Of a stretch of 64,000 bases of DNA, positions 36,914 to 45,389 are shown one piece after another. Made by a program: the position numbers and the translations under genes. Source of the stretch: Mesorhizobium sp. PAMC28654 (GTDB taxonomy: Bacteria; Pseudomonadota; Alphaproteobacteria; Rhizobiales; Rhizobiaceae). Where the stretch lies: assembly GCF_020616515.1 (NCBI RefSeq), contig NZ_CP085135.1:372001-436000 (forward strand), in the 5' to 3' direction. Position 1 is the first letter of the stretch, and the number at the start of each line of letters is the position of its first letter. The notes beneath the pieces were generated by a model that saw only the letters and a list, made by a program, of their open reading frames with translations, did not search any database and was not told where the DNA came from.

Positions 36914-37681
36914 TCAGCGCCCGCGTTCCCAACGCAGGTCCTTGAGCCTTGGATCGGCAAAAGCCGTCCTTGAAAACTCGATCCGCTTTTCCGGGAATTC
37001 GCAGATTGCCTGCACGCCGAAGGCGCCGAGACGAATGCGCCATGTCTGGGGTTCGATCGGCTTCGGCTTGGCGAAGCCACGGCAGGTGAGCAGCGCGATG
37101 TTGGCGCCGATGGGGTTGCGTGCCGAGCGATAGCGGATCGCTTCCAGTCCGGCTTCGCGCGCGACATCGGCAATGTCCTGGCAGGCCGCGTAGTCCTTAG
37201 GATGGGCCCATGTCGCGTCGTCGCGGTCAAGCGGCGGTCGGGTCAGGTCGACGGCTCTTGCACAGCGTATCGCGGCGGCGAAGGCGGTGTATTCGGCGGC
37301 GTCGCGTGGCCAGGGCGTACCCGGCGATTCAGCAAAGAACAGCAGCCGGTAGAAGGCCATTTCGGATACGGCGGTCATCATGGTCTCCGCCGCGTAGTAG
37401 ACGCCCTTGGTCCTGCCGGCACGGCGGAAGCGGGAGCCATGCGGATAGACCGAGCCGTAGCGGAAGGGCGTCGCCAGCAGATAATGGAGGTGCCGGCACT
37501 CAAGCGGGATTCGTGGCTTGGTTTCCTCGATGAGGTCTTCGAGCACTGCCTGCTCATCCAGCGTGTCGACGACTTTCAGCGTCGAGACACGGTGCTGCGC
37601 CTCGACCATGCGCCAGTATTTGCCTTCGAGGCTTACGGCTTCAGACGAGAGCGCGTCGGGAGTCCAGATAGGCGATGACAT
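36914..37681 (-). CDS. RES-domain toxin
   Basis: Encodes 255 aa from ATG 37681 (MSSPIWTPDALS). The RES domain is visible: YWRMVEAQH, PFRYGSVYPHGSRFRRAG, GVYYAAETMMTAVSEMAFYR (with the Arg and Glu of the ADP-ribosyltransferase-like fold), then DYAACQDIADVAREAGLEAIRYRSAR. RES toxins deplete NAD+. It overlaps the upstream antitoxin gene by 41 bases, the usual coupled order, antitoxin first. Confidence 0.85.
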   Translation of the reverse strand: MSSPIWTPDALSSEAVSLEGKYWRMVEAQHRVSTLKVVDTLDEQAVLEDLIEETKPRIPLECRHLHYLLATPFRYGSVYPHGSRFRRAGRTKGVYYAAETMMTAVSEMAFYRLLFFAESPGTPWPRDAAEYTAFAAAIRCARAVDLTRPPLDRDDATWAHPKDYAACQDIADVAREAGLEAIRYRSARNPIGANIALLTCRGFAKPKPIEPQTWRIRLGAFGVQAICEFPEKRIEFSRTAFADPRLKDLRWERGR

Positions 37682-38015
37682 CGACGAGCCCGGTGATGGT
37701 GAGGATTTTTTCAAGCGGCGTGGCGTCGAACGCCGTGTTGGAATTCTTCAGCCACGCCCGGGCAACGGTCTCGTCACCTCCGACAATGGCGTCGAGCGAA
37801 CGAAACAGCCTGACGAACAACACGGCGAGCTCGAATGGCTTGGTGCCGCGTTCCAGCAGGAATTCCTGCCTGCGCATACGCGAAACCGTCGCTTCGGAGA
37901 CGCCGATTACAGAGGCCAGCATCCTGGCGGTAATGTCCAGCAGATCAGCCGCGCGCAGCGTTGCCTTGGTCAGGACTGCGTTCTCGGCTGTCTTGGCTGC
38001 GGTCTGGAGTTGCAT
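37641..38015 (-). CDS. Xre/MbcA/ParS-type antitoxin
   Basis: Encodes 124 aa. An N-terminal helix-turn-helix (LLDITARMLASVIGVSEATVSRM) is followed by the DUF2384/ParS-like toxin-binding region (FVRLFRSLDAIVGGDETVARAWLKNSNTAFD, in pieces, and PLEKILTITGLVDVIAYLDS). It should neutralise the RES toxin and repress the pair. This is a standard type II RES-Xre module. Confidence 0.87.
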   Translation of the reverse strand: MQLQTAAKTAENAVLTKATLRAADLLDITARMLASVIGVSEATVSRMRRQEFLLERGTKPFELAVLFVRLFRSLDAIVGGDETVARAWLKNSNTAFDATPLEKILTITGLVDVIAYLDSRRALV

Positions 38016-38124
38016 CGCGCACGCACCCTTCCATTTCTATGGAAAATATAGGCCACAAAAATTCACATGGAAAGGGCAAGGGCAGCCAAAGTCGAAAGAT
38101 GGGAGGCGAAAGGCCGGTCGGGCG

Positions 38125-39195
38125 TCAATCTTTCTTGTAAAGCAGCCAGCTCTTGCCGGAGCGACCTGCCATGGTCGAATGCCTGGTCACACGGTTGCGG
38201 CCACCGACCTTCGAGCGGTAGAGCGCACGGTCTGCCTTGGTGTAAAGATCCTCGGGGTTTTCGGCCTCCGATGCCATGCAGATGCCCATGGAGACCGTGA
38301 CGGTGCCATAATTCGTGCCGGTCTGGCTGCTGGTGAAAGGAGTCTGTTCAATCAGCGCGCGGATACGCTCGGCTATCTCGTAGGTTGTATCCTCGCTGGC
38401 GCCTTCGATGATCAGCGCGAACTCCTCGCCGCCGGTGCGGGCAACGAACATGTCGCCACGAATGCTGGTCTGCAGGATGTCGGCGATGATCTGGATGATC
38501 TTGTCGCCAACAGGGTGGCCGTAGCGGTCGTTGATGTCCTTGAAGCGGTCGATGTCGGCAAGGATCAGGGCATTGAACAGGATGCCCTTGTTGCTGTTGT
38601 AGATCCTGGTGATTTCCTTGTCGAAGGCGCGACGATTCCAGATATGGGTCAGCGGATCGGTGTCCGCGAGCCGCTTGTACTCTTCGAGCTTCGATTTCAC
38701 GCTCTCGAGTTCAGCTGTCTTGTCGCTGAGCGTGGTTGCAACCTGCCGGCCGTGGTTGATCGTCGAATTGGTGGCCGTCGCCATGGCATTGGCGATCTTC
38801 TGCAGGAGATCCTGCGAAAGGAGGCTGCGGTTGCTCAGCCCGCTCGACGTCTCGTCGAGAATCCGGCCGTACTTCTCGATGTGGCTGCGCTCGCTTCTCA
38901 GCAGCGAGGCAACGTCCTCGAGTTCCTTGGCAATCACATCCCTGGCGTGTTCCACGATGCTAGGGCCATGGTTCTGCGCGAAGAAGGTGCGTCCGATCTT
39001 GTCCAGTTCGTCCTGGGTCGGGCGATTGCTGAGCGAAACGACGGCAAGGCTGAGTTCGTGATTGGTGCCGCTCAGCGCTTCGTAGAAAATCTCGTAGTTG
39101 CGCGGCAGGCCCAGGACGCCCAACTGTCGCATGGTCGCCACAACCGTGCTTGCAATGTCGGCGTTTCGTTCGGTCTGGGCGGTTGCCGGTTGCAT
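38125..39195 (-). CDS. Diguanylate cyclase (GGDEF)
   Basis: Encodes 356 aa. The N-terminal helical region (about 1-180) contains a likely coiled coil (DKTAELESVKSKLEEYKRLA) and no membrane segment. The GGDEF domain starts at DTDPLTHIWNRRAFD and has the active loop GGEEF in ARTGGEEFALI. At the I-site position it reads RGDM rather than RxxD, so product feedback inhibition may be missing. It makes cyclic di-GMP in the cytoplasm. Confidence 0.9.
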   Translation of the reverse strand: MQPATAQTERNADIASTVVATMRQLGVLGLPRNYEIFYEALSGTNHELSLAVVSLSNRPTQDELDKIGRTFFAQNHGPSIVEHARDVIAKELEDVASLLRSERSHIEKYGRILDETSSGLSNRSLLSQDLLQKIANAMATATNSTINHGRQVATTLSDKTAELESVKSKLEEYKRLADTDPLTHIWNRRAFDKEITRIYNSNKGILFNALILADIDRFKDINDRYGHPVGDKIIQIIADILQTSIRGDMFVARTGGEEFALIIEGASEDTTYEIAERIRALIEQTPFTSSQTGTNYGTVTVSMGICMASEAENPEDLYTKADRALYRSKVGGRNRVTRHSTMAGRSGKSWLLYKKD

Positions 39196-39578
39196 GTTTT
39201 GTTCACTCTACCCTAGGAGCCATCGCGGACTTGCGAGTGCCGGATGTCACCGACCGGGGGAACGCAACTCGACATTCCAGAGCATCTTGCGAAGTGACGC
39301 GTCCCCACCCACGACTTTCGCTCGCCGGCATGATAAATGCGGGCGCGCTAAAGTTTCCTTAATTTACTGTGGCTTCATAAGATTTTTCTACCTCAGGCTG
39401 TAGAAACGATGAGCCGGTTTTGAGGTAAGGCGTATCCGAAAGCATGGTCTTGGACCATTCCAACCGAGATCAGAGCTGTGACCTTGTCTGCAAACGAGTG
39501 AGTTTTGGACAAACCACCTTATTCCATTGATGCCGCCATTGCATTATCTCGGGCCGGTGATTCTGACGGGGATTTGGC
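39196..39578. other. Intergenic stretch with two palindromes, no gene
   Basis: A 7-bp stem hairpin TTTCTAC-N8-GTAGAAA lies at 39385-39406. A 6-bp palindrome ATGGTC-TTG-GACCAT lies at 39444-39458. The latter is a possible GntR-type operator, since TTGGACCATT also occurs at the FadR-type operator near 5200. The region should carry the divergent promoters of the GGDEF gene and dgkA. No protein gene seen. Confidence 0.45.
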
Positions 39579-39938
39579 ATGCAGCGGCTGATCGGCGCGT
39601 TTTTCAATTCGGTGCGGGCGTTTCGCAAGCTGGCCGCCAGCGAAAAGGCCTTCCAGCAGGAGTTGATGCTGCTGGTGCTTGCCTTGCCGCTGGGATGGTT
39701 CGTCTCGACGTCGTGGCGCGGCTACGCAGTGCTGATCGGTGCGGTGCTGCTCCTGATCATGGTGGAGGTGTTGAACACGGGCATTGAAGCAGCGTGCGAC
39801 GCTATCTCCCGCGAGTTCCACATAGACATTCAACTGGCCAAGGACTGCGGCTCGCTGGCGGTGCTGATTTCGGTCGTGATCGTTGCCGGCGTCTGGGGCA
39901 TCGCGTTGATCGAGCGGATCACGGGACTACCGATCTGA
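39579..39938 (+). CDS. dgkA: Diacylglycerol kinase
   Basis: Encodes 119 aa with three membrane helices. The DgkA signature is MVEVLNTGIEAACDAISREFH (in parts), with the Glu and Asn of the active site, preceded by AFRKLAASEKAFQQE. It phosphorylates diacylglycerol at the inner membrane, recycling lipid head-group by-products. It is followed 40 bases later by the hemerythrin gene. Confidence 0.94.
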   Translation: MQRLIGAFFNSVRAFRKLAASEKAFQQELMLLVLALPLGWFVSTSWRGYAVLIGAVLLLIMVEVLNTGIEAACDAISREFHIDIQLAKDCGSLAVLISVVIVAGVWGIALIERITGLPI

Positions 39939-39978
39939 CGGCTCAGTCACTACATGACGGTCACCAAAGGAGACTGTC

Positions 39979-40565
39979 ATGAGCGAAGCGGGCAATTTGC
40001 TTCTGTTAGAGCGTGCATGCCTACCGGACGATTTGCGCTGGCTGGCCGAAAAATACCCGCGTGAAAACTGGCAAGGGCATGCCAATATCCACGGCATTGC
40101 CAATATGTGGCTGCAGCGCCACGACATGTTCCGCGAACTCGGTGGCATGCTGACCGCGGGCATTGGCGACTACCGCGAGGGCAGGCTGACGGCGCCGGAC
40201 TTCGCGCAATGGTTCGCGCCGCGCCTCAACCATTTCCTCGGTAATCTCGATGGCCATCATAATGTCGAGGACCACCATTACTTCCCGGTCTTCGCCAAGG
40301 CCGAGACCCGATTGAAGCGTGGCTTCGATATCCTCGATGCCGATCATCATACCATCCATGAAGGATTGGAGCGCAATGCCGAAGCGGCGAACGCCTTCAT
40401 CCGACGCTTCAGGAGAGCGAGGACAAGCAGCGTTTCGCCGCGGACGCGTATGCCGACGAGAACAGCAGGCTGATCGCCATGCTGACCCGGCATCTTGCCG
40501 ATGAGGAAGACCTGATCATCCCCTTGATCCTCGATCGCGGCGACCGCGCTCTCGGCATCGATTAG
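39979..40565 (+). pseudogene. Hemerythrin HHE-domain protein, frameshifted near its end
   Basis: The intact part (MSEAGNLLLLERACLPDDLR through NAFIRRF at 40410) shows the His/Glu pattern of a hemerythrin-like iron-binding helix bundle: HANIHGIANMWLQRHDMFREL, FLGNLDGHHNVEDHHYFPVF, DADHHTIHEGLE. The frame then fails, but the next frame continues ESEDKQRFAADAY, ADENSRLIAMLTRHLADEED and LIIPLILDRGD to a TAG at 40565. That part has the last His/Glu ligand pair. One lost base after CGCTTC explains it. As written the product would lack its final helix. Confidence 0.82.
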
Positions 40566-41167
40566 GCTCCTCCGGTTTCCCTGACTTCCTTGTCGCGTTC
40601 CTTCCTCGAGGCGTAACGGGCGATCAGCCAGGCGATGACGGCTACGGTCAGGCCGATAGCGAGGCCGATCAGCAATTTCTCGTGGCGCGCCAGGGCCTTG
40701 CCGACGATCTGCTCCGCGCCCAGCCCGAAAACATAACCAATGCCGCTGAACAGGACCGCCCAGATCACCGACGATATGGCGTTCAGGATGACGAAGCGCA
40801 GCATGCCTATCCGCGAGAGCCCAGCCGCTATGCCGCCGACGAGACGAAGTCCGTAGATGTAGCGGTTCGACAGGACGAAGATGTTGGGATGCGTGTTGAC
40901 CAGCCGGTAGGCGCGCCTGAAGCCGGGCCGTTTTCTCAATCTGACCACGAATGGATATTCGGCGAAGCTTCGCCCAAGAATGAAGAACAGCGTGTCACCG
41001 GCAAAGGCGCCCAGCGCGGCCGCAAGGACGGTATGCCAGAGAACGAAGAGATGCTGGTGCGCGAAGAACCCACCCAGGATCGCCGCGCTTTCACCTTCGG
41101 CGACGCAACCGAGAAAAACGGCAAGCAGTCCGTATTGTTCGATGAGATGATGGATGAACTCCGTCAT
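40562..41167 (-). CDS. DedA family membrane protein
   Basis: Encodes 201 aa. DedA/SNARE-associated features: GCVAEGESAAILGGFFAHQ near the N-terminus, AALGAFAGDTLFFILGRSF, SNRYIYGLRLVGGIAAGLS (the conserved Arg/Tyr segment), and a C-terminal helix. These proteins are flippases or transporters of undecaprenyl phosphate and related lipids. It is convergent with the hemerythrin gene, overlapping by 4 bases. Confidence 0.87.
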   Translation of the reverse strand: MTEFIHHLIEQYGLLAVFLGCVAEGESAAILGGFFAHQHLFVLWHTVLAAALGAFAGDTLFFILGRSFAEYPFVVRLRKRPGFRRAYRLVNTHPNIFVLSNRYIYGLRLVGGIAAGLSRIGMLRFVILNAISSVIWAVLFSGIGYVFGLGAEQIVGKALARHEKLLIGLAIGLTVAVIAWLIARYASRKERDKEVRETGGA

Positions 41168-41357
41168 GAAGCTGACCGCTGTTGCGGCGGCATGTCGTTG
41201 AACGAATCAAGACCGTCCGCCCGTCGCCTTCGCCAACGGTTTGGCAGACGTCTTTTCGTCTTGTCCATGCTCGTCCCCATAGCTATGTCCTCGACAGACG
41301 TAGAGGCTGCCGGCTTCTACGGGAAGTGGTACATTCGCGGCAATTGGCGAGGGTGCG

Positions 41358-41543
41358 ATGGCAGATTTTCGAAAAATTCGTCTGCGTGCCGCAAAACGCA
41401 AGGGCGGTGAGGGCGAACTGGCGTCACTGCTGGGGCCGGCGCCCGACAATGCGGCCGTGGCCGGCATCGCGGATGACCGCATTCTCTCGACCATGGCTGA
41501 GCGCGTCTTTGCCGCCGGATTCGTGTGGCGGGTCATCGACTAA
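41358..41543 (+). pseudogene. DNA-3-methyladenine glycosylase I, 5' part (cut by island)
   Basis: Codes for MADFRKIRLRAAKRKGGEGE through VFAAGFVWRVID and then a stop. This is the N-terminal 57 residues of the alphaproteobacterial 3-methyladenine glycosylase I family (pattern R-A-x-x-RKGG, ADDRxLSxMxxxVFxAGFxWxVI). The remaining 180 residues are found at 58092-58634. Joining at CGG (41529 or 58092) restores an uninterrupted 237-aa frame. As it stands it makes only a 61-aa fragment. Confidence 0.85.
41529..41533. other. attL core (CGGGT)
   Basis: Left junction, inside the codons for WRV of the glycosylase. Sequence to its left is glycosylase gene; sequence to its right (CATCGACTAAACG) belongs to the element. 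A 5-bp core is in the short range expected for serine integrases. The precise exchange dinucleotide cannot be told apart inside the core. Confidence 0.65.
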
Positions 41544-41615
41544 ACGTTTGGACATAAGGGAAACCCTTGCATCCGTGAGGCACGTTCCTATATGTGCCCG
41601 AGCGGAGCTAACCTC

Positions 41616-43487
41616 ATGAATTATAATGATAAAGTTATAGTGGATTTCTCAGAAGAATCCGATTCTACAGTGAATTTTCACATTGCTTCGGTCAGCGAAA
41701 CAGCGCTGACATACGCCGGACCAGTGGCCTATTCGTACATCAGATGGTCCACCGCCATCCAAGAGCAAGGCGATAGCTTCAGGCGGCAATTCGCCTTGGC
41801 CGAGAAATGGAGTATCGAGAACGGAATCCCATTGGCCGATGACAGGATCATGACTGATGCCGGCGTGTCTGCCTTCAAGGGCAGGAACCTTGAACAGGCG
41901 AGTGCGCTTGGGGCATTTTTGAAGGCTGCACAGGACGGGAAAATCCGGCGTGGTTCTTACCTTCTGGTGGAGTCGATTGACCGTCTAAGCCGCCAAGGCG
42001 TGTTCGCTACCGCTGCCATTGTCCAAGAGATTTGGAAGGCTGGAATTTCAATTGTCACGCTTACCGATTCCAAGACCTACCATCCCGATTGCAATGACAT
42101 GGATGCGCTGATGATTGTGTTTGTGGCCATGCGAGCGAAGGAAGAGTCGGCCACAAAGGGCAAGCGAGTTAAGCAGAGCTATATCAAGCGCAATGCCAAG
42201 GCCGCTGCCACTGGTGAAGTCGTGTCAGGCAACCTGCCGGGATGGCTGCTCAAAGACCCACAGACGGGCAAGGCGAAGCTACATGAACTGAAGGCAGAGA
42301 TTGTCAGGCGGGTTTTTGATTTGAGCCTGAACGGGTGTGGCCTGCCCAAGATCGCCAAGATTCTGAACGAAGCTGGGGTCCGTCCATTCGCCATGGATAA
42401 GCGCAGGAAGGGCAGGGCAGAATATTGGACCATTGCGAACGTCCATTACATCCTGAAATCCAAGGCCACTTACGGTCTGTATGCGCCACCGAAATCAGAC
42501 CCATGCATGATCTTTCCAGCGGTCATCACCGTTGAAGAATACAATCGGGCGCAAGCTGGCATGGCACAACGCCAGCGCACCGGTAAGGGCAGGAAAGGGC
42601 AAGCCTATTCGAACCTGTTTGGTGGCATTGCCAAATGCCACCATTGCGCTGAGCCCATGACTATCAGAAACCCAAAGCCGGGCCGGGCTATCCAGTTCTA
42701 TTGCAAGGGTTCGTTGGTGGGTAAGTGCATGGATGCAGCACCATGGAACTATGAACGGTTTGAAAAATCCTTCCTGTCATTCGTAGCTGAGATCGATCTG
42801 AAGACCATCATCCATGGCGGGACGGGATCACGCCAAGACACCATTACGCAACAGATTCAGCAATTGGAAGGCGAACGGATTGCGCTTTTCAAATCCCAAC
42901 AGACCTTCATCAAAATGATCGTTGATGACGAAATCCTTCGGGAATCGTTGCAGCCTTCCATGGTGAAGAACGCCACCAAGCTAAAGGCCATAAACGAACA
43001 GATAGGCGCATTGGCGATTGAGCGGAATAAAATCCAGTCAGAACAGCAAGCGTCAAACGATGGCAACCGGATCACCTTTCCAAGGGTAGGAACTGGACCC
43101 AGCGAAGTGACAATGGCCGAACTGTATCAGCTACGAGCAAAGGCCGCTGAACATATCAGAACCATTGTTGAGTTCATCGAACTGGATAGGATTCACTGGC
43201 GCAAGCGTTACCTGCAAGCAGCCAAACAGGCCACCAATGAGTCAGAGCGGGAACTCTGGCTGAATGCAGCGGGTAACGTGAAACCATCAGCTATAGATTC
43301 AAAATATCTGGTGCGTTTCAAAGGTGGCGCATCACGCTTGATCTATCCGGATAACCGGGATGCCACAGAGTCCTTTGCCGTGGCGAATATGGGCTTCAAG
43401 GGAAATGCGGCCAAGTTGCCGAAGGCCACCAGAACCATTGAAGAATTTCACGAGGCCCGGATGGGCGTGAATTTCAGCTTGGGCTAA
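41616..43487 (+). CDS. Large serine recombinase (integrase)
   Basis: Encodes 623 aa. ATG 41616 has GGAG 8 bases upstream. The N-terminal resolvase domain has the nucleophile S45 in SYIRWSTAIQEQGDSFR and the conserved SIDRLSRQG. A recombinase domain (about residues 180-290) is followed by a four-Cys zinc ribbon (AKCHHCAEPM...FYCKGSLVGKCMD) and a coiled-coil-like segment (about 410-480), the layout of phage and island integrases. It is oriented inward from the left junction. It would catalyse insertion into the glycosylase gene; no excision factor is recognised. Confidence 0.93.
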   Translation: MNYNDKVIVDFSEESDSTVNFHIASVSETALTYAGPVAYSYIRWSTAIQEQGDSFRRQFALAEKWSIENGIPLADDRIMTDAGVSAFKGRNLEQASALGAFLKAAQDGKIRRGSYLLVESIDRLSRQGVFATAAIVQEIWKAGISIVTLTDSKTYHPDCNDMDALMIVFVAMRAKEESATKGKRVKQSYIKRNAKAAATGEVVSGNLPGWLLKDPQTGKAKLHELKAEIVRRVFDLSLNGCGLPKIAKILNEAGVRPFAMDKRRKGRAEYWTIANVHYILKSKATYGLYAPPKSDPCMIFPAVITVEEYNRAQAGMAQRQRTGKGRKGQAYSNLFGGIAKCHHCAEPMTIRNPKPGRAIQFYCKGSLVGKCMDAAPWNYERFEKSFLSFVAEIDLKTIIHGGTGSRQDTITQQIQQLEGERIALFKSQQTFIKMIVDDEILRESLQPSMVKNATKLKAINEQIGALAIERNKIQSEQQASNDGNRITFPRVGTGPSEVTMAELYQLRAKAAEHIRTIVEFIELDRIHWRKRYLQAAKQATNESERELWLNAAGNVKPSAIDSKYLVRFKGGASRLIYPDNRDATESFAVANMGFKGNAAKLPKATRTIEEFHEARMGVNFSLG

Positions 43488-43587
43488 TGCGAGCGAACTC
43501 GATGGTGAATGCACCCCGACGCCGTGACAACCGAGACGCCAAAGCGTTCAGCAATCTGACTTTGCCAGGCGAACGCCATGGAACGTC

Positions 43588-44169
43588 TCAAAGACTGTAA
43601 GCGCCACAATCCTCGAACGCTGTTGAAAAGCGTTGGTTAAAGGCTCTACCACGCCAACCGGGATCTTCACCGGCTCGTATTTTCTTCGAGGTCTCTTGTT
43701 CCCAACCGCCATCCGGGAATTTAGACCAGACGCAATCACAAAAATGGGTCAGTTGATCGCTTGTTGGGTTGGATTTTTCTCCAAGTGTGAATTCGGGAAG
43801 GGGCTGCTTACATGTAAAAGAAAGATGGTCGGCGGCAGCGGTTTGAACCGTGTATGATTTGAACATTTCCAAAGCATAGCCGGCGGGAAAAAAAGCCAGG
43901 ATTAGGCCGATGAAGGCAGCCCACGAAAAAGCATGAGGACTACCTTGCGCACTGCCGGTGACCGCCTTGGTGATACCAGCCGCAATGAGTGCCAGACCGC
44001 CGCCGATGATGATGGATGCTGCAAACATTCCGACGACAATCAGCACGATGTGTGCCCAAATCGGGACCGATATTGGACTCCGAGAAAACCAGTTGTAATA
44101 AGCAAGGCCGACAAACCACCCGAAAATCACCATCCCTGATGCTTTGCCATTGATTTGATCGACGGTCAT
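43588..44169 (-). CDS. Membrane protein of unknown function
   Basis: Encodes 193 aa. Three hydrophobic helices occupy the N-terminal 110 residues (MVIFGWFVGLAYYNWF, HIVLIVVGMFAASIIIGGG, AAFIGLILAFFPAGYALEM). A soluble C-terminal domain of about 80 residues follows, with four cysteines (FTCKQ, HFCDCV, EDCGA) that could bind metal or form disulfides. ATG at 44169 has GGGGGAAG just upstream. No family recognised. It diverges from the ClpP-like gene. Confidence 0.6.
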   Translation of the reverse strand: MTVDQINGKASGMVIFGWFVGLAYYNWFSRSPISVPIWAHIVLIVVGMFAASIIIGGGLALIAAGITKAVTGSAQGSPHAFSWAAFIGLILAFFPAGYALEMFKSYTVQTAAADHLSFTCKQPLPEFTLGEKSNPTSDQLTHFCDCVWSKFPDGGWEQETSKKIRAGEDPGWRGRAFNQRFSTAFEDCGAYSL

Positions 44170-44366
44170 AAGCTTCCCCCCTTTTATGCACAGCTATGTC
44201 TAAGTGCCAGATCGGTGGTTTGGAAGAGGCAATCATTGGGACAAATGGATTTATCAATGCTGCTGGCCGCCATGGTTAGCTGCTCGATCTTTAAATCCTG
44301 TGTCCGTTGTCTTGCCCTAAACTACGGCTCTGGCAGAATGCAAAGCCTCATGGGTGGGAGGGTAAA

Positions 44367-45287
44367 GTGGGCAGATTGTTGTGGTTAGTTGCGGCAACGC
44401 TGTTGGCGGGGCATGCCAGTGCGGCGGTCATCCAAAAAAGACCCCAAGCGTTGGGTTCGCCGGACTTGATCACGGTTACCGGGATCATAGAGCCCAACGA
44501 CGATCTCCAGTTCAGTCAAATCGCTGCGACGACCGGGCAAGCAATTGTTCTGCTCGATAGCGAGGGCGGATCGGTATTGCCGGCGCTGGAAATAGGTCGG
44601 GCTATTAGGCTGAAGGGTTTCGCTACCGCTGTGGCAAGCGAAACCCTTTGTGCCTCCGCATGTGCATTGACTTGGCTCGCTGGCTCGCCACGGCTGGCGG
44701 GCGAGCAAGCCAAACTTGGCTTCCATGCATCCTATATCGTCAACAATGGCGTTGCCAGCGAAACGGGTGTCGGGAACGCTTTGATCGGGGCGTATCTCAA
44801 CCAAATCGGGCTTTCGCAGAATGCAATCGTTTTCGTCACTTCTGCGCCGCCTGAAGGGATGGCTTGGCTGTCATGGGATAAGGCCAGGGAACTCGGCCTA
44901 CAGGTAGGTTCGTATCAAGCGAACGTTATGTCTCCGGGCACTGGAGACGGGCAAACGGCACCCGAGCCGTACGATCCAATGAAGGCAGCCGCTGCGTTCT
45001 ACAATGCCTTGTCCAACGCCGATGGGGTTTCGGCTGCGGCCCTCGTGGTTCCTGAAAAACGAGGCATCGGCCCGTTCAACGAGGCTTCTATCCATTCATT
45101 TTTCGGTGGGCTTTCCGTTCCGCTGCAACTCGAATCCATTGCACGGCGTGGCGTCGACAAGGTCGCTGTCTCGTATACATATTCCAGATCCGATGGCTCC
45201 GTCTGTGCAGGTAAGGCGGAGGTCCAGACCATCTACAAATACGGCAAGACCCTGATTGGCAAAATACGAGCCCTTAGCGGGTGCTAG
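44367..45287 (+). CDS. Secreted ClpP/crotonase-like protease-fold protein
   Basis: Encodes 306 aa. GTG at 44367 is chosen since GGGAGG lies 5 bases upstream and the first residues form a signal peptide (MGRLLWLVAATLLAGHASA). The body has the COG3904 periplasmic Clp-like pattern: IVLLDSEGGSVLPALEIGRA, the Ser-containing turn SETLCASACALTWLAGSPR, and LGFHASYIVNNG with the His at the catalytic position. A C-terminal region of about 110 residues has two Cys. The stop codon lies inside the left copy of a 30-bp inverted repeat. Confidence 0.72.
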   Translation: MGRLLWLVAATLLAGHASAAVIQKRPQALGSPDLITVTGIIEPNDDLQFSQIAATTGQAIVLLDSEGGSVLPALEIGRAIRLKGFATAVASETLCASACALTWLAGSPRLAGEQAKLGFHASYIVNNGVASETGVGNALIGAYLNQIGLSQNAIVFVTSAPPEGMAWLSWDKARELGLQVGSYQANVMSPGTGDGQTAPEPYDPMKAAAAFYNALSNADGVSAAALVVPEKRGIGPFNEASIHSFFGGLSVPLQLESIARRGVDKVAVSYTYSRSDGSVCAGKAEVQTIYKYGKTLIGKIRALSGC

Positions 45288-45313
45288 TGGTGAAAACCTA
45301 ACGCTTGATACCC
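45284..45313. repeat. 30-bp inverted repeat, left copy
   Basis: Begins CTAGTGGTGAAAACCTAACG and ends CTTGATACCC. It is a perfect reverse complement of 46162-46191. It includes the TAG stop of the ClpP-like gene. The two copies bracket a single gene, like terminal inverted repeats of a small element or sites for inversion. Confidence 0.9.
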
Positions 45314-45389
45314 GCTGATACGACCGCAATGGGTAGAAAGCGGCCATTCGGGCAGGTGACAGATAGCGGTGGCACGGTCCAAGTCGTCG

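Noticed and set aside
41182..41619. Open frames overlapping the left glycosylase half
   Set aside because: They run across the gene fragment and the att site in other frames. The glycosylase fragment explains the coding signal.
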